Below the pieces are notes generated by a model. That model was given only the letters and a program-made list of their open reading frames with translations. It did not search any database and was not told where the DNA came from. DNA of 64,000 nt from Cereibacter_A sp052244495. Lineage in GTDB: Bacteria > Pseudomonadota > Alphaproteobacteria > Rhodobacterales > Rhodobacteraceae. The position numbers were made by a program, and so were the translations under genes. Where the stretch lies: assembly GCA_052244495.1 (NCBI GenBank), contig JBQPXH010000012.1; one strand, given 5' to 3'. Position 1 is the stretch's first letter; every line of letters starts with the position of its first letter. Below, piece by piece: positions 26,568 to 37,014 of the stretch.

Positions 26568-28607
26568 GTGCGCGCTCTGGCGCTTCCTCTCGTGGCTCTG
26601 GCCGAAGCTCGGGGCTTCCTGTTCCCCTTCGTGCCGGTCTTCCTCGGCGTGGGGATCGGGATCTGGTTCACGCCCCTGGACGAGCCGGGCTGGCCCGCCT
26701 ATGCCCTCGCGCTGACGGTGGTTCTGGCCGGTGCCATCGGTCGCTGGAGGGCGCCGGAGCTGTTCCACCCGCCGCTCGTCGCGCTGGCCTGTGTGGCGGC
26801 GGGATTTCTCGCAGCCGGAGGCCGTGCGGCGATGGTGGCGGCTCCGATCCTCGGGTTGCACTACTACGGCGCCATCGAGGGCAGGATCGCCGCGATCGAC
26901 CGCTCGCGGAGCGACGCGATGCGCCTCACCCTCGACCGGGTCGTGATCGAACGAACGGACCCGGACCGCACGCCCGAGAGGGTGCGGATCACCGTCCACG
27001 GCGCTCAGCCCTTCGAGCCGACGCCGGGCATGGTCGTGATGACGACCGGCCATCTCGACGCGCCGCTGGCCCCGGCGGAGCCCGGCGGCTTCGACTTCCG
27101 CCGCATGGCCTTCTTCGACCGGCTGGGGGCGGTGGGCTACACGCGCAGCCCCGTGGTCATGCTCGAGCCCGCCCATGCGCGGGACAGCCCGGTCAACCGG
27201 CTGCGCACGTCGGTGCGCAGCGCAGTGCAGGCGCGCTTTCCCGGCGAGGCGGGCGCCTTCGCCGCCGCTGTCCTGACGGGCGACTACGCGGGCATCAGCG
27301 CGGCGACGATGGAGGATCTGCGCCGCTCGGGCCTGTCCCACATCCTCGCGATCTCGGGACTGAACATGAGCCTCCTCGCGGGCTTCGTCTTCGGCCTCGT
27401 CCGGCACGGGCTGGCGCTGGTGCCGCCCCTGGCCCTGCGGTTGCCGACGAAGAAGATCGCGGCCGCAGCGGCCTTCGCGGCCACCTTCTTCTACCTGCTC
27501 ATGTCAGGGGGCAACGTGCCGACCCTGCGGGCCTTCGTCATGATCGCCATCATGCTGGCGGCGATCCTCGCCGACCGGCGCGCGCTTTCGATGCGAAGCT
27601 TCGCGCTTTCGGCGACCGTCATCCTGCTCTGGCAGCCCGAGGCCCTGCTCGAACCCGGCTTCCAGATGTCCTTCGCGGCCACCGCGGCGCTGATCTGGGG
27701 TTTCAACGCCCTGCGCGAGAAGGTGCATCCCCGCACCATGTCGCGTTGGGTGGCGCCGCTTTTCCTGCTCTTCGTCTCGTCGCTGATCGGCGGGCTGTCG
27801 ACCGGCCCCTATGCCGCGGCGCATTTCAACCGGATCGCGGTCTACGGGCTGATGGGCAACCTGATCGCCGTGCCCGTGATGGAGCTTCTGGTGATGCCGG
27901 CCGCAGGGCTGGCGGCGCTCTTCGCGCCGCTGGGCGCCGCGATGCCGGCGCTCTGGATCATGGAGATCGGCGCGCGCTGGATCCTCTGGGTCGCGCATTG
28001 GGTCGCGGGCCTGCCAGGCGCCGTCGGGGCGGTCGTCACGCCCGGCCCTTGGGTGCTTCCCCTGCTTTCGCTCGGGGGGCTCTGGCTCATGCTCTGGCAC
28101 GGGAAGGCGCGCTACGCAGGCCTTGCGGTGATTGCGGCGGCCTTCGCCCTGTGGGCCGTGGCCGAGCGCCCTCCGCTGCTCGTGGCCTCCGACGGATCGC
28201 TCGTCGGCATCCTCGGCCCCGGAGGTCGGGCGCTCTCCACGGCACGCGGCGGAGGGTTCGCAGCCGGAAGCTGGCTCGAGAATGACGGCGATCTCGCCGA
28301 TCAGGAAACGGCTGCCGGGCGACCCGGCTTCGAGGGCCCGCGCGAGGCACGTCGCTTCATGCTCGGCGGATTGCCGGGGATCGCCCTGAAGGGGAAGGAG
28401 GCGGCCGCGACCGTGTCGGAAGCCTGCGCAGAGGCGCGGCTCGTCATCCTTGCCGAAACGGCCAAGGTCCCCGTCAGCGGCGGATGCATCCTGATCGATC
28501 GCGCATCGCTCGCCCGCAGCGGCTCTCTGGCGATCTGGGTCGACGAAGCCGGACTCCGTCTGGAATCCGCCCGCGCCGACCACAGGATGTGGAGCGGGCG
28601 CCACTGA
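26568..28607 (+). CDS. comEC: ComEC/Rec2 family DNA-uptake channel protein
   Basis: Inner-membrane channel family that carries single-stranded DNA into the cytoplasm during transformation. About 679 residues. The N-terminal OB-like region (about 70-190) precedes the multi-helix competence domain, with SGLSHILAISGLNMSLLAG near 250-270 as the family signature. The C-terminal 150 residues occupy the place of the metallo-beta-lactamase-like domain but lack its HxHxDH motif. I chose the GTG at 26568 because CAGGAGA lies just upstream; the ATGs further up overlap gltX. The comEC-gltX-gltA and lexA neighbourhood is typical for Rhodobacterales. Confidence 0.9.
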   Translation: MRALALPLVALAEARGFLFPFVPVFLGVGIGIWFTPLDEPGWPAYALALTVVLAGAIGRWRAPELFHPPLVALACVAAGFLAAGGRAAMVAAPILGLHYYGAIEGRIAAIDRSRSDAMRLTLDRVVIERTDPDRTPERVRITVHGAQPFEPTPGMVVMTTGHLDAPLAPAEPGGFDFRRMAFFDRLGAVGYTRSPVVMLEPAHARDSPVNRLRTSVRSAVQARFPGEAGAFAAAVLTGDYAGISAATMEDLRRSGLSHILAISGLNMSLLAGFVFGLVRHGLALVPPLALRLPTKKIAAAAAFAATFFYLLMSGGNVPTLRAFVMIAIMLAAILADRRALSMRSFALSATVILLWQPEALLEPGFQMSFAATAALIWGFNALREKVHPRTMSRWVAPLFLLFVSSLIGGLSTGPYAAAHFNRIAVYGLMGNLIAVPVMELLVMPAAGLAALFAPLGAAMPALWIMEIGARWILWVAHWVAGLPGAVGAVVTPGPWVLPLLSLGGLWLMLWHGKARYAGLAVIAAAFALWAVAERPPLLVASDGSLVGILGPGGRALSTARGGGFAAGSWLENDGDLADQETAAGRPGFEGPREARRFMLGGLPGIALKGKEAAATVSEACAEARLVILAETAKVPVSGGCILIDRASLARSGSLAIWVDEAGLRLESARADHRMWSGRH

Positions 28608-28772
28608 AGGAAGCTAAGGGCGCCTTTCGCAATCAGGTCGCCGCCCGTGGCGCTTCGATGCGGTCAGGCTGGCGCGCACGCGCCGGGTCCGCGACAGAAG
28701 GCCGTCCGGCAAATTCCGGCAAGGGCCGGCTTTGCCGAAGCGGGATTCCCGCGCCGGCCGGGGTCGCCTCGG

Positions 28773-29459
28773 TCAGTAGCTGCGGATCAGCCCGACGAGC
28801 CGGCCCTGCACCTTCACCATGTGATCGGGATAGACCTGCGTCTCGTAGGAGGCGTTCGCCGGTTCGAGCGCGATCATGCCGCCGCGACGGCGGAAGCGCT
28901 TGAGGGTCGCCTCGTGATCGGCGACCAGCGCCACCACGATATCGCCGTTGTCGGCCGTCTGCTGCTCGCGGATCACGACGATGTCGCCGTCGTTGATCCC
29001 GGCCTCGATCATCGAATCCCCGCGCACCTCGAGCGCGTAGTGCTGGCCGCGCCCCGAAAGCATGGAACTCGGCACCGTGACCGATTGCGCACCGTCGGTG
29101 ATCGCCTCGATGGGAAGACCCGCCGCGATCCGTCCCATCAGCGGCAGATCGAGAGCATTGGCGCTCTCGACCGCGATCGCGCCCGCGGGCATCTGCGGCC
29201 TGTCACCCTCGATCACGCGGGGCGTGAAACCCGCCCGCTCCATCGCTTCGGGCAGCTTGACGATCTCGAGCGCGCGTGCGCGGTGGGCGAGGCGGCGGAT
29301 GAACCCCCGCTCTTCCAGCGCGGTGATGAGGCGGTGGATCCCCGACTTCGACCGCAGGTCGAGCGCATCCTTCATCTCGTCGAACGAGGGCGGCACGCCG
29401 TCGCGGTCCATCCGCGTCTTGATGAAATCGAGCAGTTCCATCTGCTTGCGGGTCAGCAT
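28773..29459 (-). CDS. lexA: LexA repressor, SOS regulator
   Basis: Represses SOS genes and self-cleaves when RecA is active. 228 residues. N-terminal winged helix (1-65, with RSKSGIHRLITAL as recognition region), then the S24 peptidase domain: cleavage bond A113-G114, catalytic S149 in RGDSM and K187 in ATLKRF. The start at 29459 has GGGAGG upstream. It follows moeA by 57 bp, and that gap holds three GTTC half-sites, so lexA has its own SOS-controlled promoter in addition to any read-through from the trp-moa run. Confidence 0.97.
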   Translation of the reverse strand: MLTRKQMELLDFIKTRMDRDGVPPSFDEMKDALDLRSKSGIHRLITALEERGFIRRLAHRARALEIVKLPEAMERAGFTPRVIEGDRPQMPAGAIAVESANALDLPLMGRIAAGLPIEAITDGAQSVTVPSSMLSGRGQHYALEVRGDSMIEAGINDGDIVVIREQQTADNGDIVVALVADHEATLKRFRRRGGMIALEPANASYETQVYPDHMVKVQGRLVGLIRSY

Positions 29460-29480
29460 GGCGACATCCTCCCATCCCGG

Positions 29481-29506
29481 GTTCACCGCCTGTTCTGCCC
29501 GCGTTC
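29481..29506. promoter_or_regulatory. lexA: LexA operator with three GTTC half-sites
   Basis: GTTC-N7-GTTC-N7-GTTC read on the plus strand (GAAC triplets on the minus strand, which lexA uses). GTTC-N7-GTTC is the LexA box known from Rhodobacter; here a third half-site extends it with the same 11-bp period. It lies 22-47 bp upstream of the lexA start, in position for autorepression. Confidence 0.9.
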
Positions 29507-29516
29507 CCGCTTTGTG

Positions 29517-30701
29517 TCAAGCCGTCAGCGGGATGTAGTCCACCGTCTCGCCGGCCGTGCGCGGCCCGTCGTCCACCGGGCGCACGAGAAGCGCGTCGGC
29601 CTGCGACAACAGCCGCAGGAGCGAGTTGTCCTGCGAGGCGAGGGGCTCGATCAACGGCACCCCGTCGCGCAGGGCGAGCCGCGCCCGCATGTAATGCGCC
29701 CGCACCGGGTTCGGCGGAAGCGCGACGGCCAGTTCGGCCCGCCGCACGGGTGCTGGACCGGCGGGCAGGCCCAGCATCGCCCGGACCATCGGCAGCAGGA
29801 AGAGATGGGCGCAGACGATGGACGAGACCGGGTTGCCGGGCAGGCCCAGCATCGGCACGCCTCGCAGACGCCCGGCCATCAGCGGTTTCCCGGGCCGCAT
29901 GGCGATCTTGTAGAAGGCCCGGTCGAGGCCCATGCCGGCCGCCACCTTGCCCACGAGGTCGTGGTCGCCGACCGAGGCCCCGCCGATGGTCACGATCAGA
30001 TCGGCGTCGGAGGCGAGGTCGAACACCGTGCGCAACTCGTCCTCGGTGTCCCGCGCGATGGGCAGAAGCCGCCCCTCCGCGCCTTCGGCCTCGACGAGCG
30101 CCTTCAGGGCGAAGCTGTTCGAGGCGATGATCTGCTCGGGGCGCGGCACCTCGCCGGGCATCACCAGTTCGTCCCCCGTCGCGATCAGCGCCACGACCGG
30201 GCGGCGCGTCACGTTCACCTCTGGAATGTTCATCGAGGCGAGCAGGGCGAGGTCGTTCGGGCGGAGACGGCGCGGCGAGAGGCTGTCTCCGACGCGGAAG
30301 TCCTGTCCCTTCGGCCGGATATGGGTTCCCCCTGCGGCCGCGGAGGCAAGGCGGATCCTGCCGTCCTCGACCGTGACGTCCTCCTGCAGCACCACGCGGG
30401 TGGCCCCCTCCGGGACCGGCGCGCCGGTGAAGATCCGCACCGCCTCGCCGGGTGCCATCGCTCCGGAGAAGGCGTGGCCCGCCGCGGCCTCGCCCACGAC
30501 GGGGAAGGTGGCGCCCGCCGGATGGTCGCCGACCAGCGCGTAGCCGTCCATGGCGGAGGCGTCGAAGGGCGGCTGGTCGCGGGTCGCCACCGCCGGGCGC
30601 GCCATCACCCGCCCGCAGGAGGCCGCGAGCGGCACGCGCTCGACCGGCAGCGGGGCGGCGAGCGCCAGTGCGCGCTCGAGCGCCTCCTCGACGCGGATCA
30701 C
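29517..30701 (-). CDS. moeA: Molybdopterin molybdenumtransferase MoeA
   Basis: Inserts molybdate into adenylylated molybdopterin to form the mature cofactor. 394 residues. The MoeA pattern includes PPFDASAMDGYAL near 45-57, IFTGAPVPEGA near 92, VALIATGDELV near 180, TIGGASVGDHD near 245 and LPGNPVSS near 298. It begins with GTG at 30701, overlapping the moaC stop as GTGA, which indicates translational coupling. It is in a minus-strand run trpG-trpD-trpC-moaC-moeA, with lexA next. Confidence 0.95.
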   Translation of the reverse strand: MIRVEEALERALALAAPLPVERVPLAASCGRVMARPAVATRDQPPFDASAMDGYALVGDHPAGATFPVVGEAAAGHAFSGAMAPGEAVRIFTGAPVPEGATRVVLQEDVTVEDGRIRLASAAAGGTHIRPKGQDFRVGDSLSPRRLRPNDLALLASMNIPEVNVTRRPVVALIATGDELVMPGEVPRPEQIIASNSFALKALVEAEGAEGRLLPIARDTEDELRTVFDLASDADLIVTIGGASVGDHDLVGKVAAGMGLDRAFYKIAMRPGKPLMAGRLRGVPMLGLPGNPVSSIVCAHLFLLPMVRAMLGLPAGPAPVRRAELAVALPPNPVRAHYMRARLALRDGVPLIEPLASQDNSLLRLLSQADALLVRPVDDGPRTAGETVDYIPLTA

Positions 30702-31177
30702 GCGCGGGCCTCGAACCGGCCGGACTTGCCGCCATCCTTGAGGAGGAGCCGGATCCCGGTGATCTCCATGCCCTTCTCGACCGCCTTCACCATGTCGTAG
30801 ATCGTGAGACAGGCCACCGAGACGGCCGTCAGCGCCTCCATCTCGACGCCGGTCTGCCCGCCGGTCTTGACCGTGGCCTCGACCACCACGCCGGGCAGGG
30901 CCGGATCGGGCGTGAGTTCCAGCGCGACCTTGGTGATCGGCAGCGGGTGGCAGAGCGGGATCAGCTCCGCCGTGCGCTTGGCGCCCATGATCCCGGCAAG
31001 CCGCGCGACGCCCAGGACGTCTCCCTTCCCGGCCCGGCCCTCGGTCACGAGGGCCAGCGTCTCGGCGCTCATCTTCACCGCGCCGCGCGCGACGGCCACC
31101 CGGGCGGTCACCGGCTTGTTGGAGACATCCACCATATGGGCGCGGCCGGCCTCGTCGAAGTGGCTGAGGCCCGGCAT
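30698..31177 (-). CDS. moaC: Cyclic pyranopterin monophosphate synthase MoaC
   Basis: Completes the first stage of molybdopterin synthesis together with MoaA. 159 residues. Residues known to matter in E. coli MoaC line up here at the same numbers: K51 in RAGKGDV, D128 and K131 in YDMVKA. LIPLCHPLPIT (72-82) and GVEMEALTAV (110-119) are the family signatures. The ATG overlaps the trpC stop (TGATG) and its own stop overlaps moeA. moaA is not in the window. Linking moaC-moeA to trp genes is a standing Rhodobacterales arrangement. Confidence 0.97.
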   Translation of the reverse strand: MPGLSHFDEAGRAHMVDVSNKPVTARVAVARGAVKMSAETLALVTEGRAGKGDVLGVARLAGIMGAKRTAELIPLCHPLPITKVALELTPDPALPGVVVEATVKTGGQTGVEMEALTAVSVACLTIYDMVKAVEKGMEITGIRLLLKDGGKSGRFEARA

Positions 31178-31989
31178 CACGCACCCCCGGGCGAGGTCAG
31201 CGGGTCGGACAGGATCGCGCGCGTGGCGGATTCCACGTCGGGCTGGCGCATCAGGCTCTCGCCGATGAGGAAGCAGCGCGCGCCGTAGCGGGCGAGGTCG
31301 GCGAGGTCGTCGGGCGTGTAGAGCCCGCTCTCCGCCACGATCAGCCGGTCCTCGGGCACCCGGCGGGCGAGGTCGCGCGTAACGTCGAGCGAGACCTCGA
31401 ACGTGTCGAGGTTGCGGTTGTTGATGCCGATCAGCTTCGACTTCAGGTGCTCGGCCCGTGCAAGTTCCTCGCGCGAATGGACCTCGATCAGCACGTCCAT
31501 TCCCCAATGGATCGCCGCCGCCTCAAGCTCGAGCGCCTGGCTGTCGGTCACGCTGGCCATGATGATCAGGATGCAGTCCGCCCCGAGCGCACGCGCCTCG
31601 GCGACCTGGTAGGTGTCGTAGAGGAAGTCCTTGCGCAGGCAGGGCAGCTGAACCGCATCACGCGCCTGGCGCAGGAACTCGTCCGCGCCCTGGAAGGAGG
31701 GGGTGTCGGTCAGCACGGAAAGGCAGGTCGCGCCGCCCGCCTCATAGGCGCGGGCAAGGGCGGGGACATCGAAGTCCTCGCGGATCAGGCCCTTCGAGGG
31801 GCTCGCCTTCTTGATTTCGGCGATGAGGCCGTAGCCGGTCGAGGCCGCGGTGGAGAGGGCGCGGGCGAAGCCGCGCGGCGCCGCGGCGGCGCGGGCCGCA
31901 TCCTCCACGGCCGTCAGCGGATGGCTGGCCTTCCGTGCCGCGACCTCTTCCAGTTTGTAAGCCTTGATGCGGTCGAGAATGGTGCTCAT
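31177..31989 (-). CDS. trpC: Indole-3-glycerol phosphate synthase
   Basis: Closes the indole ring in tryptophan synthesis (CdRP to indole-3-glycerol phosphate). 270 residues, monofunctional (no fused TrpF). Catalytic and phosphate-binding segments are IAEIKKASPSKG near 56-67, LRKDFLYD near 117-124, IGINNRNL near 185-192, AESGL near 219-223 and LIGESLM near 242. The gene is 31 bp downstream of trpD and overlaps moaC by one base. Confidence 0.97.
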   Translation of the reverse strand: MSTILDRIKAYKLEEVAARKASHPLTAVEDAARAAAAPRGFARALSTAASTGYGLIAEIKKASPSKGLIREDFDVPALARAYEAGGATCLSVLTDTPSFQGADEFLRQARDAVQLPCLRKDFLYDTYQVAEARALGADCILIIMASVTDSQALELEAAAIHWGMDVLIEVHSREELARAEHLKSKLIGINNRNLDTFEVSLDVTRDLARRVPEDRLIVAESGLYTPDDLADLARYGARCFLIGESLMRQPDVESATRAILSDPLTSPGGA

Positions 31990-32020
31990 CGCCGGCCGGT
32001 CCCCCTTGTTTTCTTGGCCG

Positions 32021-33037
32021 TCAGGCGGCGTTCGTCAGCCGGGCCAGCAGGGCGACCTTCGCCTTGGCGGCACCGGACAGGATGCTTTCGGTGGCGATCT
32101 CGGCGCCCTCCGTCAGGGATGCGGCCCTGTCGGCGACCACGAGGGCCGCCGCCGCGTTCAGCAGCACCGCGTCGCGGTAGGCGCCCGGCGCCCCGTCGAG
32201 AAGCGCGCGGAAGGCCTGGGCATTCTCGGCGGGTGTGCCGCCGATGATCGCCTCGAACGGATGGACGGGCAGGCCCGCTTCTTCGGGGTGCAGGTCGAAC
32301 TCGCGGATCTGCCCGCCCTCGAGCGCCGCCACCCTCGATGCGGCCGATATCGAGAGTTCGTCCGTCCCGTCTCCGCCGTGGACGAGCCAGGCCTTCTCGG
32401 AGCCCAGCATGGCCAGGACCTCGGCCATCGGCCGGATCAGATCGGCGCTGAAGGCGCCGGTCAGCTGGCGCTTGACCCCGGCGGGGTTCGTCAGCGGGCC
32501 AAGGATGTTGAAGATCGTGCGCGTGCCCAGTTCGGCGCGGACCGGGCCCACATGGCGCATTGCCGGATGGTGCATCGGCGCCATCATGAAGCCGATCCCG
32601 GCCTCCATCAGGCAGTCCTCGACCCGGTCCGCGCCGATCATCACGTTGAGACCCATCTCGGTCAGCGCATCCGCCGCACCCGACTTCGACGAGAGGTTGC
32701 GGTTTCCGTGCTTCGCCACCGGCACGCCTGCACCCGCCACCACGAAGGCCGTGGCCGTGGAGATGTTCAGCGTGCCCTTGCCGTCGCCGCCGGTGCCCAC
32801 GATATCGATGGCGCCGGGCGGCGCCTTCACCTTGTGGCACTTGGCCCGCATGACCGAGGCAGCCGCCGCGTATTCGTCCACCGTCTCGCCGCGGGTGCGC
32901 AGCGCCATCAGGAGGCCGCCCATCTGCGCGGGCGTGGCCTCGCCCTCGAAGAGGCACTCGAAGGCCAGTTCCGCCTCGTCGCGCGTCAGCGGACGGCCCG
33001 CCGCGATGCCGATCAGCGGCTTCAGCCGGTCGCTCAT
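32021..33037 (-). CDS. trpD: Anthranilate phosphoribosyltransferase
   Basis: Transfers phosphoribose from PRPP to anthranilate. 338 residues. The PRPP site GTGGDGKGTLNIST is near 81-94, KHGNRNLSSKSGAAD near 109-123, and the DE motif in HGGDGTDELS near 222. The ATG overlaps the end of trpG by four bases (ATGA), so the two are coupled. In this organism TrpG and TrpD are separate, not fused. Confidence 0.97.
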   Translation of the reverse strand: MSDRLKPLIGIAAGRPLTRDEAELAFECLFEGEATPAQMGGLLMALRTRGETVDEYAAAASVMRAKCHKVKAPPGAIDIVGTGGDGKGTLNISTATAFVVAGAGVPVAKHGNRNLSSKSGAADALTEMGLNVMIGADRVEDCLMEAGIGFMMAPMHHPAMRHVGPVRAELGTRTIFNILGPLTNPAGVKRQLTGAFSADLIRPMAEVLAMLGSEKAWLVHGGDGTDELSISAASRVAALEGGQIREFDLHPEEAGLPVHPFEAIIGGTPAENAQAFRALLDGAPGAYRDAVLLNAAAALVVADRAASLTEGAEIATESILSGAAKAKVALLARLTNAA

Positions 33038-33621
33038 GCTGCCACCGCGGCGCGGGCGCTGTCGAGGAAGGTGCGCAGCATCTGGTGGCCGTGTTCCGAG
33101 GCGATGCTCTCGGGGTGGAACTGCACGCCCTCGATCGGCAGGGTCTTGTGGCGGAGCCCCATGATCGTGCCGTCCTCGAGCCAGGCCGTCACCTCGAGGC
33201 AGTCGGGCAGGCTCTCGCGCTCGACCACGAGGCTGTGGTAGCGCGTGGCGAGGAAGGGCGAGGGCAGGCCCGCAAAGACGCCTTTCCCTTCGTGGTGCAT
33301 GGCGCCCATCTTGCCGTGCACGATCTCGTGGCAGCGGACCACCTTTCCGCCGAAGGCCTCGCCGATGGTCTGATGGCCGAGACAGACGCCCAGCAGCGGG
33401 ATCCTCGCCTCGGCCGCGGCGGCGGTCAGGGGCAGGCAGATGCCGGCGGCGGCGGGGTCGCAGGGTCCGGGAGAGAGCACGATGGCATCCGGCCGAAGCC
33501 CCATCGCCGCCTGCACGTCGATGGCATCGTTGCGCCGCACATCGACCTCGGCCCCGAGTTCCCCCAGATAATGCACGAGGTTGTAGGTGAAGCTGTCGTA
33601 GTTGTCGATGAGAAGCAGCAT
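33034..33621 (-). CDS. trpG: Anthranilate synthase component II (glutamine amidotransferase)
   Basis: Supplies ammonia from glutamine to TrpE. 195 residues, class I amidotransferase with triad C80 (GVCLGHQ), H169 and E171 (QFHPES); oxyanion PGPCDP near 51-56. The first gene of the trpG-trpD-trpC-moaC-moeA run. Its partner trpE is about 1.9 kb upstream on the same strand, separated by a plus-strand gene, so the two are not on one simple transcript. The gene may also serve aminodeoxychorismate synthesis; that cannot be excluded. Confidence 0.96.
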   Translation of the reverse strand: MLLLIDNYDSFTYNLVHYLGELGAEVDVRRNDAIDVQAAMGLRPDAIVLSPGPCDPAAAGICLPLTAAAAEARIPLLGVCLGHQTIGEAFGGKVVRCHEIVHGKMGAMHHEGKGVFAGLPSPFLATRYHSLVVERESLPDCLEVTAWLEDGTIMGLRHKTLPIEGVQFHPESIASEHGHQMLRTFLDSARAAVAA

Positions 33622-33801
33622 CTTGCGGCACCCCGAGGCGATGTGGAGGATAGGGGGTGAACCCTTGCGACCGTCGCGTTATACATGGGCTGACCGGCGC
33701 GGGGGCGTCAAGGGGATGAACGGCGCGGCGAACGCGCGAAATGCCCCACGCCCGACCCGGTTCGAGGCTGGAGCGACAGGGCAGAGTGCAGGAGTGGCCG
33801 G

Positions 33802-35268
33802 ATGAGCCGTGGTTTCCTTTCGGGCGTATTGGTTGGCGGCGTCGTGGGCAGTGTGGGCCTGGCGCTCGCCTCGCAGATGGCGCGGCCTCCGGGCACGACC
33901 TGGCCTGAGGCGGCCGTCGAGGGTCCCGCAGCGGATGCGGCGGCTTCCCTCGCATCGGGGACTGCCGCTGCACCCGAGGCGGCAGGCGGAACGGCGACGG
34001 GACCGTCCTCCGGGGCGTCGATGACGCAGGACAGTCCCGGCCCGGCCACGGATCTGGCGCCGCCGCCCGGCTCCGAATTTGCCCGACCGCTGCCTGAGGC
34101 GGCCCCGGTCCTGCCATCCGCCGACACGGCTCCGGCACGGGCGGTGGCCCCGTCCGTATCGACCCCCGAGCTTCGGGATGCCGCGTCGCCCGACACAGAG
34201 ACCGCCCTGCGGCCGCAACCGGTGCCGCTCGAACCGATCGCTCCCGCGCCGCCCGCGACCGAGGCCGTAGCCCCATCGCTGCCGACCGCGCCCTCCACGG
34301 TGCCGCTCCGGTCGGGCGGCGCGCCGCTGCAGCAGGCACCGGATGCCGAACCGGAGACCTTTGCCGTCGAACTGCCCCCGCCGCCGCCTCTCACGCCCGA
34401 GGAAGAGGCGATGCTGGCCGGCGCCGCCGATGGCGCCCCGGTCGAGGCGGAGGCCCCTGCTGAGCCCGGCAAGCCCCGGATGCTCGAGACCGACCCGCCG
34501 CGGGTGCCGTCCGACGGTTCCGCAGCCTCGCGCCTGCCCCGGATCGGCGATCCGGCTCCGGAGGCCGGGGCGCCGCCCGCGGAGGAGGCCGAGGCCGATC
34601 TGCCGCCCATCCGCCGCTATGCCCAGCCCTTCGAGAACCCTGACCGGAAGCCTCTCTTCGCGGTGCTCCTGCGCGACACGGGCGGCCCCTCGCTTGACCG
34701 CGAGGCGCTGGCCGGGCTTGCCTTCCCCGTGACCTTCGTGATCGACCCCAGCGCGCCCGACGCGGCGACCGCGGCCGAGATGTATCGCAAGGCAGGCCAC
34801 GAGGTGCTGATGCTCGCCACCGGCCTGCCCGAAGGCGCCAAGGCGTCCGATGTCGAGGTGACGCTCGAGGCTGCGGCCAACGCGCTGCCCGAGGCGGTCG
34901 GGGTGATCGACCTGCCTGCGGGCGGCTTTCAGGATGCGCGCCCGCTTTCCACGCAGGTGGTCGAGATCCTGAAGGCGCAGGGGCGTGGGCTGGTGACGCA
35001 CGACCGTGGCCTCAACGCGGCCGAACAGGTGGCCCGGCGCGAGGATCTGCCCTCGGCGCTCGTCTTCCGCATGCTGGACGGAGAGGGTGCGGATCCGGCC
35101 ACCGTGCGCCGCGTGCTCGACCGCGCGGCCTTCAAGGCGGCGCAGGAAGGCCGGGTCGCGGTCTACGGCGACACGCGCCCCGAGACGGTGCAGGGCCTGC
35201 TCGAATGGAGCGTCGAGGGTCGCGCGGATGCCGTGGCCCTCGCGCCCGTCACTGCGCTGATGCGCTGA
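33802..35268 (+). CDS. Divergent polysaccharide deacetylase family protein, catalytic motifs absent
   Basis: 488 residues. An N-terminal hydrophobic segment (residues 5-24, with a GxxxG-like pattern) anchors or exports it. Residues about 30-270 are a long Ala/Pro/Glu-rich, low-complexity linker that should be disordered. The C-terminal 210 residues follow the fold of the divergent deacetylase family (PF04748; E. coli YibQ). The usual metal and acid motifs (DD near the first strand, HxPM, NHMGS) are replaced by LLRDTGG, ATGLPEG and DLPAGGF, so it is probably not a working hydrolase. It is divergent from trpG and convergent with trpE. Confidence 0.75.
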   Translation: MSRGFLSGVLVGGVVGSVGLALASQMARPPGTTWPEAAVEGPAADAAASLASGTAAAPEAAGGTATGPSSGASMTQDSPGPATDLAPPPGSEFARPLPEAAPVLPSADTAPARAVAPSVSTPELRDAASPDTETALRPQPVPLEPIAPAPPATEAVAPSLPTAPSTVPLRSGGAPLQQAPDAEPETFAVELPPPPPLTPEEEAMLAGAADGAPVEAEAPAEPGKPRMLETDPPRVPSDGSAASRLPRIGDPAPEAGAPPAEEAEADLPPIRRYAQPFENPDRKPLFAVLLRDTGGPSLDREALAGLAFPVTFVIDPSAPDAATAAEMYRKAGHEVLMLATGLPEGAKASDVEVTLEAAANALPEAVGVIDLPAGGFQDARPLSTQVVEILKAQGRGLVTHDRGLNAAEQVARREDLPSALVFRMLDGEGADPATVRRVLDRAAFKAAQEGRVAVYGDTRPETVQGLLEWSVEGRADAVALAPVTALMR

Positions 35269-35487
35269 GCGAGCCGCCGAGCATCCGTTCGTCTGTCAGG
35301 AGGCTGGCGCGTTCCGCGGCAGCCCGCTCCTGACGGGCGATTGCCGCCGGGTTCACACGGCAATCACGCTCGCAAGAGTGGGGCGCCGCGCGCTCGCGAA
35401 GAAGCGCCGATCTCCGCCGACGGACGCCCGGCATTCCTGCCATCCGCCTGCCAGCGGGTCGGGCCTGGCAGGATGCTCCTGCCGGTC

Positions 35488-36999
<1,512 letters not shown>

Positions 37000-37014
37000 G
37001 GGGCACCCTGTTGC

